From Bin5 sp965116395 (GTDB lineage Bacteria > Chloroflexota > Anaerolineae > Caldilineales > Caldilineaceae): a stretch of 64,000 nucleotides of DNA. The position numbers and the translations under genes were made by a program. This document shows positions 34,543 to 42,736 of the stretch, in pieces. The first letter of the stretch is position 1. Every line of letters starts with the position of its first letter. The DNA lies in assembly GCA_965116395.1 (NCBI GenBank), contig OZ220684.1, forward strand, positions 5,022,001 through 5,086,000, written 5' to 3'. The notes under the pieces are model-generated. The model had not been told where the DNA came from, did not search any database, and worked only from the letters and a program-made list of their open reading frames with translations.

Positions 34543-35388
34543 ATGGCAGACACTGAACGGTACAAACCGGCAGTTGTAATATTGGAGCAGGACTTATTTT
34601 TTTCGGTCAGGTTGGAAGATGTCGTGCGCGCGGCGGGCGGCGATCCGATCACCGTCGACAGGGCAGATCAGTTCGTACCCGCAGTCGAACGAACCTTTCC
34701 GGCGCTCTCGCTACTGGATCTGAAGACACCGGGGGACTGGGAAACGGCTGTACGACAATGCAAGATGAAGCCTCACACGCGCCAAACCCCGGTCTATGCC
34801 TTTGGCAGCCATGTTGACGTGGAGACGTTGCAACGGGCGCGCAAGGCCGGCGCTGACCACGCCTGGGCGCGCAGCCGGATGATGGAGGAACTGGTGGCAG
34901 TGGTCGAGCGCCACGTTAATCCACCAGTCCGTCACCTCGACGGTTGCGACGATCCGCTCAGCCGGGCAGCCGCGGCCGGATTGCTGGCATTCAACCAGGG
35001 TCGCTTATTTGACCAGCATGAGTATCTGGAGTTGGCCTGGAACGAGGAGCTGCGCGAGGTACGCGATCTGTACCAAGGAATCTTGCAGGTTGGCGTAGCT
35101 TTTCTGCAGATGGAGCGGGGCAACCGGCGGGGGGCACTAAAGATGTTTCGCCGCGGCCTGCCAAAGCTGCGCGGCCTGGCCGATGTATGCCAGGGAATCA
35201 ACGTCGCTGCATTTCGCTCTGAAGCCGAGCAGATTCATCGCGCGCTTTCGGAGGCGGGCCCGGCCCAACCCGTGGCGTTGTCAGCAACTTCGTTTCCGAG
35301 GATAGCGTTCATCAATCCTTATGGCGGGGAAACGCCGGAGGAGCTGGGTGTAGTTCTTCCGGGGGAATCTGAAACTGAAGAGGCCTGA
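34543..35388 (+). CDS. Receiver-like domain fused to DUF309
   Basis: 281 residues. Residues about 8-125 resemble a response-regulator receiver: a strand (PAVVILEQD), an Asp-containing strand (ALSLLDLKTPG, Asp near the phosphorylation position), a strand with VYAFGSH and a helix pattern ending MMEELVAVVERHV; the usual Lys is not obvious. Residues about 140-230 are DUF309: FNQGRLFDQHEYLELAWNEE, LYQGILQVGVAFLQMERGN and RRGALKMFRRGLPKL. DUF309 is normally a stand-alone protein of unknown role. Coupled to a receiver, it could be an output module. Confidence 0.7.
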   Translation: MADTERYKPAVVILEQDLFFSVRLEDVVRAAGGDPITVDRADQFVPAVERTFPALSLLDLKTPGDWETAVRQCKMKPHTRQTPVYAFGSHVDVETLQRARKAGADHAWARSRMMEELVAVVERHVNPPVRHLDGCDDPLSRAAAAGLLAFNQGRLFDQHEYLELAWNEELREVRDLYQGILQVGVAFLQMERGNRRGALKMFRRGLPKLRGLADVCQGINVAAFRSEAEQIHRALSEAGPAQPVALSATSFPRIAFINPYGGETPEELGVVLPGESETEEA

Positions 35389-35395
35389 GGATTAA

Positions 35396-35435
35396 AAGGG
35401 GCGCTCGCTACTGCGGAGTACTCATCAAGCCCCTT
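35396..35435. terminator. Possible bidirectional terminator
   Basis: AAGGGGC (35396-35402) pairs with GCCCCTT (35429-35435) across a 26-nt loop. It sits between convergent genes (stops at 35388 and 35440) with A-rich and T-rich flanks. The long loop lowers confidence. Confidence 0.4.
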
Positions 35436-35439
35436 AGTC

Positions 35440-35823
35440 TTATAACGAGGACGACGCGGGGTTCGTGGACGGCTCAGTAGGGACGGTCTTACATTTTGCC
35501 TTCGCTGCCACGCGACGCCCCTGGTTTGAAAGGATTAGTGTCGCTGCGGGGAATTTCTGGTTGCTAAGCAGCAGCCCCTTTTCTTCAAGTTGGCGAACGT
35601 CATGCCACGGGACCAGAGTGTCTTCACCATTGAGGGAGTGAAGCCTGTATTCCTTGTTGCCGTCAAGATAGCGGTGGGACTTGAGCGTTTCGCCGCGCAG
35701 GAGGGCATTCAGGAGGCGCGTCTGTGATGGAGAGAGGGCGATGGCAGAGGAGCTATTTGCTTTTTGGAGAAGGAAGGCACGCAGAAACAGGCTGATCTTT
35801 GCGGCCGCGGCGCGCAGGTTCAT
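35440..35823 (-). CDS. Small hypothetical protein, possible winged-helix fold
   Basis: 127 residues. The ATG overlaps the stop of the 68-residue gene upstream (ATGA), so the two are translationally coupled. The central region (LSPSQTRLLNALLRGETLKSH, HDVRQLEEKGLLLS and a beta-hairpin-like AATLILSNQGRRVAA) has the helix-helix-wing pattern of a winged-helix domain, but no family is recognised. The N-terminal helix is hydrophobic and basic. Function unknown. Confidence 0.55.
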   Translation of the reverse strand: MNLRAAAAKISLFLRAFLLQKANSSSAIALSPSQTRLLNALLRGETLKSHRYLDGNKEYRLHSLNGEDTLVPWHDVRQLEEKGLLLSNQKFPAATLILSNQGRRVAAKAKCKTVPTEPSTNPASSSL

Positions 35824-36026
35824 CCCAGGTCGTTGACGTGCTCTTGCAACTTGCGCTGGCTGATCTTTACATATTGGCCGGCTTCGATTTGCGTCATTTC
35901 CTCTTCTGACAGACGCAAGCGCAGGATGTCAAGCGCATCTTCCGGGCTTTGCCCGTAGGCAAGTTTTTTCTTGCCGTTCTTCATGTCGAACAGGTACATA
36001 TAGTGGGGATTGGAAAAGCTGCTCAT
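35820..36026 (-). CDS. Small hypothetical protein
   Basis: 68 residues, ATG at 36026. Sequence such as YMYLFDMKNGKKKLAYGQSP and EDALDILRLRLSEEEM suggests a short beta-hairpin followed by helices; no recognised family. Overlaps the next gene by 4 nt (ATGA), so both probably act in one process. Confidence 0.5.
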   Translation of the reverse strand: MSSFSNPHYMYLFDMKNGKKKLAYGQSPEDALDILRLRLSEEEMTQIEAGQYVKISQRKLQEHVNDLG

Positions 36027-36082
36027 CTCTTACGCCTTCGTCGAAGTTTGCAAGGCATCAGTTCTGCATTACCGAGTAGCCC

Positions 36083-36418
36083 TCAAGAAAACACGCGGAC
36101 CAGAAAAGCCAATACCACGATCAGGATCAAGGCACCGACCACGTTGGACGGATTAGCGCCATGTTTCCCTTCTTCTCTACGCCCCAAATGGCAGTCTTTG
36201 CACCACAGGTTACGTTTGCGATGAAAATCTTTATTCGTAAGTACTCGTTGGCATTTTGCACAGATTTTCCTATCTGTCGTGTTGGAGCGGCTCTTGCCGG
36301 TTTCGCTATATTCTGTATGACACTCCCTACACCATTTATTGCGTTTGCGAATGAAATCTCTGACAGGAAGAGTTCGCTGGCAATTTGTGCAGATTTTCAT
36401 TCCCTGAAACTCTTTCAT
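36083..36418 (-). CDS. Tandem double zinc-ribbon protein with C-terminal membrane anchor
   Basis: 111 residues. Two near-identical zinc-binding units: CTNCQRTLPVRDFIRKR ending WCRECH (10-34), and CAKCQRVLTNKDFHRKR ending WCKDCH (53-77), each CxxC-x15-CxxC. A Ser/Thr-rich linker joins them. The tail holds one transmembrane helix (VVGALILIVVLAFLVRVF, about 93-110), predicting a tail-anchored protein with cytoplasmic zinc ribbons. The start is ambiguous between 36418 and an ATG at 36400. Similar CxxC units occur next to HNH nucleases, but none is present. Confidence 0.65.
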   Translation of the reverse strand: MKEFQGMKICTNCQRTLPVRDFIRKRNKWCRECHTEYSETGKSRSNTTDRKICAKCQRVLTNKDFHRKRNLWCKDCHLGRREEGKHGANPSNVVGALILIVVLAFLVRVFS

Positions 36419-36585
36419 CTTGTAGCGAGCAACTCGTCTCCCTTATAACCTTTGATTTCCGGCGACTTTCTCACGTCATGGCCAAGCCGTGACTATACTC
36501 TTAATCAAATGCTTGAGCAGTCATTGAGTAATTTCTTTATCTGAGAATATGCCTACTTCCTTTGCATGTCAATGCTGTCATTCTG

Positions 36586-38046
36586 TCAGGCCTTTACAAG
36601 AGCTTGCTGGTACATTCCTTCGTACCCGCGCTGCTGCTCATCCATTGACAGTCCGCGATTGACCTCTGCATCGTATTTGCCGGCGAGCAGTTCCCGGTAG
36701 AAGCCGTAGTTGACGCCCTTCACCTTTTCGTCGTCCGGGAAGCGGTGATAGTTGTCATTGCCCATCAGGCTTTTGCCTTCGGCTATCAACTGAAAACCCA
36801 GAGCGGAGCCGGGATAGGGGGCGTAGTAGGAGATGGACGGGAAGACCCGCTTCATCCGTTTGAGCATGCGCATCGTCTTGAAGGCATCCTCATCGGTTTC
36901 GCCGGGGATGCCCAGCATGATGTTGGACCAGAAGACCGGCGGCTCTTTGCCCTCCGCTTCCATTTCATCACCTAAATCGTTGACAAGATCGATGGCGAAG
37001 TTGTTGTCCTCCTCGGTGCATTCCTTGTTCAGCAACTTCAGAATGCGGTCGCTGCCCGATTCGAAGCCGATCGAAATCAAGTTCCAGTTGGTCTCGCGAA
37101 CCAGCGCTGTGAAGAGCTCCGGCCACTGCCGTACGGTGTCGGCGCGGCCAGCCGCCCAGTAGGGCCAGACTTTGTTGGCACGACGGGGGTATTCTTCGAT
37201 CCACTCTTGCAGCCATTTTGGGTTCTGGAAGAACATGGAGTCGTGAATAACGACAGAGCCGACCCCGTGTTTCTCGTCGAGTGCGTTAAGCTCGTCAATC
37301 ACCATGGCAACAGGGCGGCGGCCCATGTTGGGGATGTAGGAAGCCTCATTGCAGAAGACGCATTGCCAAGGGCAGACGCGGCTGGTGATGATGGTGGCAA
37401 CCGGCGGCGGACCCCAACCGCACTCCGGCTCCATCGGCCAGTTGAAGTTTCGCCCCAGCTTCAGAGCACGATATGCGCGACGCGGCCTTGCGTTGGCGAG
37501 CGCCTCGCGCCAGTTTGCCGGTTTGGGCCACAGTTCGCGGTCGATCTCGGGCCACTCGGCCATGGAGCGGGAACCTTTGCCGAGGAATACTCTGGGAAAA
37601 CTGTCCGGGTCGCGTACCAGGTCGACGATGACTTCTTCGCCTGCCCCCTGGCAAATCTTGTCGAATGCGTCAACTTCCGCCATTTCGTCGGGCGCGACCG
37701 TCGCGTGCATTCCTCCGGCCATGACGATGCCGTCGGGATTAATCTCCTTAAAGATCTGCGCGGCCTTCAGCGCCACCGGAAAGGTATAACTGCGCACATT
37801 CATCAGAGCCATCTTGTAACCGGGGAGTTTCCGAGCCAACTGTTCCCAGGAGGTGACGGCGCGCGTTGAGACAATATCCGTATCGATTCCGTTCTGGTGC
37901 AGAATGGTGCGCAGGAGCCCGAGTCCGTGGTCCTGCCACTGTTCGTGTGGACCTTGCGGATAGACCAGATCGCCCAGATCGCCCAGATCGATCCAGACGA
38001 TATCGCTCTTGCGTTCCGTGCTCCAGGGCCAAATCGAATTCAACAA
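36586..38046 (-). CDS. B12-binding-domain radical SAM protein
   Basis: 486 residues from a TTG at 38046 (GGAGG 5 nt upstream). The N-terminal cobalamin-binding-like Rossmann domain spans about 15-150 (GLGLLRTILHQNGIDTDIVS; VMAGGMHATVAPDEM). The radical SAM core has Cys225, Cys229 and Cys232 (CPWQCVFC) for the 4Fe-4S cluster, followed by SIGFESGSDRILKLLNK and MLGIPGETDEDAFKTM. Such proteins methylate or rearrange unactivated carbons. A short GATCGCCCA repeat at the DNA level encodes the GDLGDL in the N-terminus. The substrate is unknown. Confidence 0.88.
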   Translation of the reverse strand: MLNSIWPWSTERKSDIVWIDLGDLGDLVYPQGPHEQWQDHGLGLLRTILHQNGIDTDIVSTRAVTSWEQLARKLPGYKMALMNVRSYTFPVALKAAQIFKEINPDGIVMAGGMHATVAPDEMAEVDAFDKICQGAGEEVIVDLVRDPDSFPRVFLGKGSRSMAEWPEIDRELWPKPANWREALANARPRRAYRALKLGRNFNWPMEPECGWGPPPVATIITSRVCPWQCVFCNEASYIPNMGRRPVAMVIDELNALDEKHGVGSVVIHDSMFFQNPKWLQEWIEEYPRRANKVWPYWAAGRADTVRQWPELFTALVRETNWNLISIGFESGSDRILKLLNKECTEEDNNFAIDLVNDLGDEMEAEGKEPPVFWSNIMLGIPGETDEDAFKTMRMLKRMKRVFPSISYYAPYPGSALGFQLIAEGKSLMGNDNYHRFPDDEKVKGVNYGFYRELLAGKYDAEVNRGLSMDEQQRGYEGMYQQALVKA

Positions 38047-38136
38047 ATGCTCCTCCAGCTGCGTTAGAATAAGAGGTCAGACGTGACCAGGATCGTTGGC
38101 GCTGCTGCATGCGCTCGCGGAAGGCTCGGCGGCTTG

Positions 38137-38508
38137 CTACACGCTGGCATAGCGGCCTACGGATTCGTCGATGTCTTCTGCCCAAGCGTCGATGCCGCCG
38201 GCCATGCTAACCGCATTTGACCAGCCCTGCTGGCGAAGAAAAACGGTTACTTGTGCGCTACGCAACCCTTTGTGGCAGAAGAGGACGACCTCCGTATCCT
38301 GGTTCTGACGCAAGGCTTCCGGTATGGCGTCCAGCCGCCGCTCGCGCAGGTCGCTCAAGGGCAAGCTGATGAACTCGCCCTCCGGCAGGCTGGCTAGTTC
38401 AAGTTCATTAGGTTCCCTGACGTCGACCAAAAAGAACCTAGTGCGTTCCTGCTGTTTTTCGACTACGTCGTGCACACTTACTTCCGGTGCGCCATACGGG
38501 TTGGGCAT
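38137..38508 (-). CDS. Rhodanese-domain sulfurtransferase
   Basis: 123 residues, single rhodanese domain. Active-site Cys78 in the loop CHKGLRS, with FLVDVREPNELELASLP before it and MAGGIDAWAEDID at the end. It could carry persulfide sulfur, for example for Fe-S or molybdopterin work, as genes for an A-type carrier and MoaA are close by on the same strand. Confidence 0.9.
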   Translation of the reverse strand: MPNPYGAPEVSVHDVVEKQQERTRFFLVDVREPNELELASLPEGEFISLPLSDLRERRLDAIPEALRQNQDTEVVLFCHKGLRSAQVTVFLRQQGWSNAVSMAGGIDAWAEDIDESVGRYASV

Positions 38509-38595
38509 TATTATTGCTCTCGCTATCGTGGCCAGGATGGTTCGTGCTAGCTAACTGGCAGAGTCTGCACTGGGCATTGCGTATTTGCGCCAAGA

Positions 38596-38988
38596 CTAGA
38601 AGTCGGCGGGATCGATCGGTTGACGTCCCCCGTATCCTTTGTTTACGTCGTGCCAGAAGCTAAGTTCGTCTTCGCCATGCTTCCAGCAGAGATAGACTTC
38701 TTGGCCGTCGCGAATCGACAGGAAATCGATCAACCCTTTGTCGATGTCTTTTACGAGGATACCCATTTCCAGGATTCCTTTTACCCCTGACTCCAGCTTG
38801 TTGAATTGGGAGTAGACAGTTCCGGCTGCAGCGTTGCCGCCGTTGTGGGCCGCCTTTTGCAGAACTGGCCAGATATCGGGCCGCAGACGGATAATTTCGG
38901 TGCGAGCCTCTTGCACCTGGTCCATCAAAGCCTTGACAATGGGAAGCGCGGCTTTCGCCTCGTTGAGCGTATAATAGCGGGCCTGCAT
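38596..38988 (-). CDS. DUF2203 family protein
   Basis: 130 residues, GGAG 5 nt before the ATG. The pattern YYTLNEAKAALPIVKALM, GILVKDIDKGLIDFLS, VYLCWKHGEDELSFWHD and GGRQPID is the DUF2203 signature. The family is common in Chloroflexota and Firmicutes; no role is established. It lies between the rhodanese and the A-type carrier genes. Confidence 0.88.
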   Translation of the reverse strand: MQARYYTLNEAKAALPIVKALMDQVQEARTEIIRLRPDIWPVLQKAAHNGGNAAAGTVYSQFNKLESGVKGILEMGILVKDIDKGLIDFLSIRDGQEVYLCWKHGEDELSFWHDVNKGYGGRQPIDPADF

Positions 38989-39109
38989 AGGACTCCAACC
39001 CGGTCAGGGCAAAGGCGAATCGACCAGCCGCCCGTCCGATTTTGCAACGGGCGACTGGCAATTTGCAGTGAATACTCAACCTCTGCCGATTCGAATTTAA
39101 TCGCGGGAA

Positions 39110-39526
39110 TTAGTGACCGCAGCCACTTCCGCAGCCGGCGCCGGCTGCAGCGCCGGCCTCGGCGCCATTTGTTCGGAAGCTGCTGCCGCAGCCGCACGAA
39201 CTGGTGGCGTTGGGATTCTCGATATGGAATCCGCCACCCATCAGATTGTCAATATAGTCGATGCTGGAACCGGCAACATAGAAGATGCTCGTCGGATCGA
39301 TCACGACACGCAGACCGTACTGCTCGAAGACCTGGTCGGCATCCTGAATGTCATCGTCGAAAGTCATTCCGTACTGCATCCCTCCGCAGCCGCCGCCTTT
39401 GACAAAGACACGCAACGCGTGAGACTCGCGCAGGCCCTTCTGATCGAGAATGCCGCCCAGCTTCTCGGCCGCATTTTCTGTTAGCGTCACTTCTTCTGTC
39501 TTGGTGTCGGTCAGTGTAATGTCCAT
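39110..39526 (-). CDS. A-type iron-sulfur carrier (HesB/IscA/ErpA family) with Cys-rich tail
   Basis: 138 residues with AAGGAG upstream of the ATG. The three cluster ligands are Cys47 (VKGGGCGGMQY), Cys111 and Cys113 (SSCGCGSSF). Standard proteins stop near residue 118; this one adds about 20 residues rich in Gly, Ala and Cys and ending CGSGCGH, which adds Cys132, Cys136 and His138. It carries Fe-S clusters to target enzymes such as radical SAM proteins, two of which are encoded nearby. Confidence 0.92.
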   Translation of the reverse strand: MDITLTDTKTEEVTLTENAAEKLGGILDQKGLRESHALRVFVKGGGCGGMQYGMTFDDDIQDADQVFEQYGLRVVIDPTSIFYVAGSSIDYIDNLMGGGFHIENPNATSSCGCGSSFRTNGAEAGAAAGAGCGSGCGH

Positions 39527-39731
39527 CGAGATCTCCTTAGATGTATGGACGGGTCTGAACTGGTAACGAAGTAATTACTAAGACTCTTGGTAGAGTTGCT
39601 GCTGTGATCAAGGTTTGGATCAGGGCGCCGATTCGCCTCACTCTATTTGCGATGAAATTTCTAGTTTGTTAAGGGAAGGCGACTTCGCATCCAAATAGCT
39701 GTGGCCGAATGATGAATGCCAGAGCTTTGCT

Positions 39732-40862
39732 TCAGCCACCAATCTGGTTCATAGCCCGGTCCTCGGCGAATACGCCTGAGGCAAGACCGTGACCCCACGG
39801 TTTGTGGAATGCGCCCTCTTTCATCAGTGCCCGTATCTTATCGAATCCGGCGCCGCTGCGCAAAGGTTGGAGCAGGTCGACCTCATCATCGCGCAAGAGA
39901 CAGAGCCGAAGCTTGCCATCGGCTGTCAGACGAACGCGACCGCAGCCCTGGCAGAATGGCTCGGTGACGCTGCTGATAAAGCCGAGGGTGCCCTTTGCTC
40001 CGGGGATTCGAAACGGGCGGCTGGGATCGACAAAATCGTAGCTGGCCTCTTCAAGCCCACCAAGAACGGACTCGACTTTCTGGCGAATCTCACGGAAAGA
40101 GACGACGTGGCTTAACTGAAAATCGCTCACTTCCCCAAACGGCATCATTTCGATGAATCGGACTTCCCAGTCCTTCTCCAATGTGAGCCGCGCCAGATCG
40201 ATGACATCTTCCTCGTTGAAGCCGCGGGTCACAACACAGTTCAGTTTGACGGGTCGCAACCCGGCTCTTTCGGAGGCGTCGATTCCCTTCCACACATCGT
40301 CGATGTCACCCCAGCGTGTGATGCGGCGGAAACGTTCGGGATCGATCGTGTCGATGCTGATGTTGACGCGGTTCAGGCCAGCGTCGGCAAGCGGCTGCGC
40401 CAAGTCGTGCAGAAGCAGGGCGTTTGTCGTCATGGCCACATCGCGGATACCGGGAATAGCCGAGATTTGGCGGACCAACTCGACGACGCCAGGCCGAATC
40501 GTCGGCTCGCCGCCGGTCAGGCGAATCTTGTCGACGCCCAGGCTGGCTGCGACATTGACCAGAAAGATAATTTCTTCGTCAGACATAAGTTCATGGCGCG
40601 GGCGAAACTGCATATGTTCCGGCATGCAGTATACGCAACGCAAATTGCAAGCGTCGGTCAGGCTGATGCGCAAGTAGCGGACGCGGCGCCCATAGCTGTC
40701 GTGGGTTGGCTCCGTCATCGCGGCCAGTGCGTCAGCGCCTGGAGGCGGGGATAACGTTACGCTGCCGTACTGTGTTCGATGCCGGTGTCCATTTTGCTCG
40801 GCAGCGGGCGTTTGGTTAAGCTGCAGTTCTTCAAGTTCCGGATTACGAACCGTCGTTGGCAT
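39732..40862 (-). CDS. moaA: GTP 3',8-cyclase MoaA
   Basis: 376 residues. The N-terminal radical SAM cluster is Cys72, Cys76 and Cys79 (CNLRCVYC); the C-terminal cluster is in PFCQGCGRVRLTADGKLRLCLL. TGGEPTIRP and the Gly-Gly C-terminus (NQIGG) needed for activity are present. About 45 N-terminal residues precede the core; an ATG at 40718 would remove most of these but lacks a ribosome-binding site. First step of molybdenum-cofactor synthesis; the SufR-like gene lies 33 nt upstream. Other moa genes are outside the window. Confidence 0.96.
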   Translation of the reverse strand: MPTTVRNPELEELQLNQTPAAEQNGHRHRTQYGSVTLSPPPGADALAAMTEPTHDSYGRRVRYLRISLTDACNLRCVYCMPEHMQFRPRHELMSDEEIIFLVNVAASLGVDKIRLTGGEPTIRPGVVELVRQISAIPGIRDVAMTTNALLLHDLAQPLADAGLNRVNISIDTIDPERFRRITRWGDIDDVWKGIDASERAGLRPVKLNCVVTRGFNEEDVIDLARLTLEKDWEVRFIEMMPFGEVSDFQLSHVVSFREIRQKVESVLGGLEEASYDFVDPSRPFRIPGAKGTLGFISSVTEPFCQGCGRVRLTADGKLRLCLLRDDEVDLLQPLRSGAGFDKIRALMKEGAFHKPWGHGLASGVFAEDRAMNQIGG

Positions 40863-40895
40863 ATTTATAGAATCCTGTTACGGATCATCGTTTTC

Positions 40896-41555
40896 TCAGA
40901 TTATCAGTTCGACTGCCTGTGGCAGCATTTTGCTCTCGCCGTCTGCGTTTTGCACGCGAAAACTGCAACATCGCTCGCCATCGGCGATGGCCTGGACATG
41001 TTCGCAGCTCTGGCCACTGAGCGATTCCATAAGGGCCAGGTCCATACAGCACAACTCACGATGTTCGGTGGCGACCCCGGTATAGGGGCAGTTGTGGGTA
41101 TACAGAACTCCGCTTGAAGGCTCCCACTGGGCCAGGTATCCCCTATCGTTGAGAAACGAGACCACCCTGTCCATGCGCTCATCCAACTCTTCTTCAGGAG
41201 GGCTATCCTCCAGAATTGGCGTCGCCATCTCCATTGCCAGCTTGCGAAAGCAGCCTTCAACCTTGTCGGCCGGGAGCATTTGCTTCAGTTGGCGCACTAC
41301 ACCGGCCGTGAGCAGGGCAAAATTATCGGGAAAATGAGCATCCGCATTAGCGGTTAGCGAATAAACCTGCTGGGGACGTCCGACAGTTCGGGGCCGCTTG
41401 GCCTTGGATACTGCGATAAGATTGTCCGACAGCAGGATATCCAAATGGTACCGCACCGATATGGGAGCCATTTCCAAGTGTTCGGCCAGAGCCCCCACGG
41501 AGGCCTGCCCTTCCTGTTTCAGGATTTCCAATATGCGGCTGCGAATGGTCTGCAC
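40896..41555 (-). CDS. SufR-like winged-helix regulator with C-terminal Cys cluster
   Basis: 219 residues. N-terminal winged helix (about 1-65: ASVGALAEHLEMAPISVRYHL; VGRPQQVYSLT). The C-terminal part has Cys156 (HNCPYTGVA), Cys169/Cys170 (ELCCMDL), Cys184 and Cys196/Cys197 (GERCCSF), the layout of SufR-type iron-sulfur-sensing repressors. SufR proteins normally control suf operons; here the downstream gene is moaA and the next is an A-type carrier. A strong sigma-70-like promoter and a palindrome lie upstream (separate entries), suggesting autoregulation. Confidence 0.85.
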   Translation of the reverse strand: MQTIRSRILEILKQEGQASVGALAEHLEMAPISVRYHLDILLSDNLIAVSKAKRPRTVGRPQQVYSLTANADAHFPDNFALLTAGVVRQLKQMLPADKVEGCFRKLAMEMATPILEDSPPEEELDERMDRVVSFLNDRGYLAQWEPSSGVLYTHNCPYTGVATEHRELCCMDLALMESLSGQSCEHVQAIADGERCCSFRVQNADGESKMLPQAVELII

Positions 41556-41592
41556 AATACTTCTCCAGGATAAACCTATCTACTTAACACCT

Positions 41593-41621
41593 ATTTTAGC
41601 AGAGCGAACGAACGATGTCAA
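41593..41621 (-). promoter_or_regulatory. Sigma-70-type promoter of the sufR-like/moaA operon
   Basis: On the minus strand TTGACA (41621-41616) and TAAAAT (41598-41593) are separated by exactly 17 nt, a nearly perfect vegetative promoter. It would give a leader of about 30 nt before the ATG at 41555. Confidence 0.75.
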
Positions 41622-41626
41622 ACATA

Positions 41627-41646
41627 TTTATGAATAAATTCATAAA
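41627..41646. promoter_or_regulatory. Perfect palindrome next to the sufR-like promoter (operator candidate)
   Basis: TTTATGAAT-AA-ATTCATAAA, 9-bp arms with a 2-bp spacer, immediately upstream of the -35 element on the minus strand. The length and symmetry suit a dimeric winged-helix protein, most simply the adjacent SufR-like regulator. Confidence 0.65.
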
Positions 41647-41826
41647 AAACTATTACGGATGTCTCATAGTACTGGTTCGTCTGGCTTCCAGGCGGCGCTG
41701 GCTGGCATCTGGCAGGGCAGATGGGGGTCGTTTCGCGGCGCGTTAGCAGATGTTTTCGCTGGCGTAATTGCTAAGCCACAGTTCTTGACCTGCCGGTCAT
41801 CGTTGAAACTTTTGGGGCAGGGGCGA

Positions 41827-42208
41827 CGCAACTGGTGTACAGCCGCGGCATTGCTCGCCAGCCGACACGCTGCAATGAAGGCGCACGGTGGGTGAGGGAT
41901 GGTTTTGTAGGGGGGCGTTGCGGGGGCGCAGCCCCTGCACAAGGGAGGCCGCTTGCGGCCGACCGCCCATATACAAGAAGGATGACAGCATCTGGCGGCG
42001 CCTGCGCTGTGTTCATTTATGCGCAGTGTTCATCAATGTGCAGTGTTCATTAAATTGGGGCGACCGACAGCCCTTGGCCGCCTGAGAGCGTCTGTGCCCG
42101 CAGGCGAACTACAGATGATGCTGGTCAGCGGATAGTGACGGGAGACTCGTTGAATGCCAGGGGAAGGCTGCGCTGCGAGGCCGCGTATTGACGGTGGCAG
42201 CGTAGTTT
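41827..42208 (+). repeat. Dispersed hairpin repeat, copy 3
   Basis: Pairs with copy 4 (62111-62396) from CGCAACTGGTGTACAG to around GTAGTT. Hairpin B is GGCCGC-TT-GCGGCC at 41947-41960. Relative to copy 4 it has an insertion of about 85 nt (about 42001-42089) that contains the 17-bp triple repeat. It lies between divergent genes (stop-free coding not supported). Confidence 0.85.
42004..42054 (+). repeat. Three tandem 17-bp repeats
   Basis: Three direct copies of a 17-bp unit with shared core GTGTTCAT (start 42004, 42021, 42038). They lie inside the stretch that copy 3 of the dispersed repeat has and copy 4 lacks. The array is too short for a CRISPR and has no spacers. Confidence 0.8.
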
Positions 42209-42736
42209 CTCACTGGCTGAAAAGGCATTGGGGGAGAGGATAACAGTGGATGAGAATCGACGAATTCTTTGCGTTGCAGGCCAGCCGCAGCGGACGATTA
42301 ATCCATGCCTTGACTTGCCCCTTCCTTTGCGATACTATGCCTTGGAGCCTCTGCAACAACAGGTCATCCTCATTTCAGACGAATGACTCTGTGTCCTGAG
42401 TAACTGGAGGGCGACTGTTTCGATTTCCTCTTTCACCCCGTGCAACACGTACCCATTTGATGCGTTTTCACTACCATCTCACCGCAGCTTGCAACTGGCG
42501 GTAGGTGCAAATGGAACCAAAACCCTTTCGTAGGGAAGACATCAACCAAGACGTATCCTGTCCTTCCCGCCCTTTAGAACTGAGCCGCGGAACATTATTC
42601 TGTTCAAGTGCGTCAGTTCTTTTAAGCTGTCCGACCGGCGCAGGGCGCCAACCAGCCAAGACAGCTCATCCATATCCCTTTGACGTCGATTTGAACTCGA
42701 TTCATTGATCGTCAGCCATTCACGAAAGAAATACCC
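42209..42736. other. Non-coding stretch upstream of the secreted Ig-like protein gene
   Basis: About 530 bp without a supported gene. Short frames, for example 42505-42708, have no domain or ribosome-binding evidence. The right part should carry the promoter and leader of the gene at 42737, but no clear hexamers were found. Confidence 0.4.

Noticed and set aside
41627..41646. Rho-independent terminator
   Set aside because: The palindrome is A+T-rich with a 2-nt spacer and lies upstream of a promoter, which suits an operator and not a terminator.
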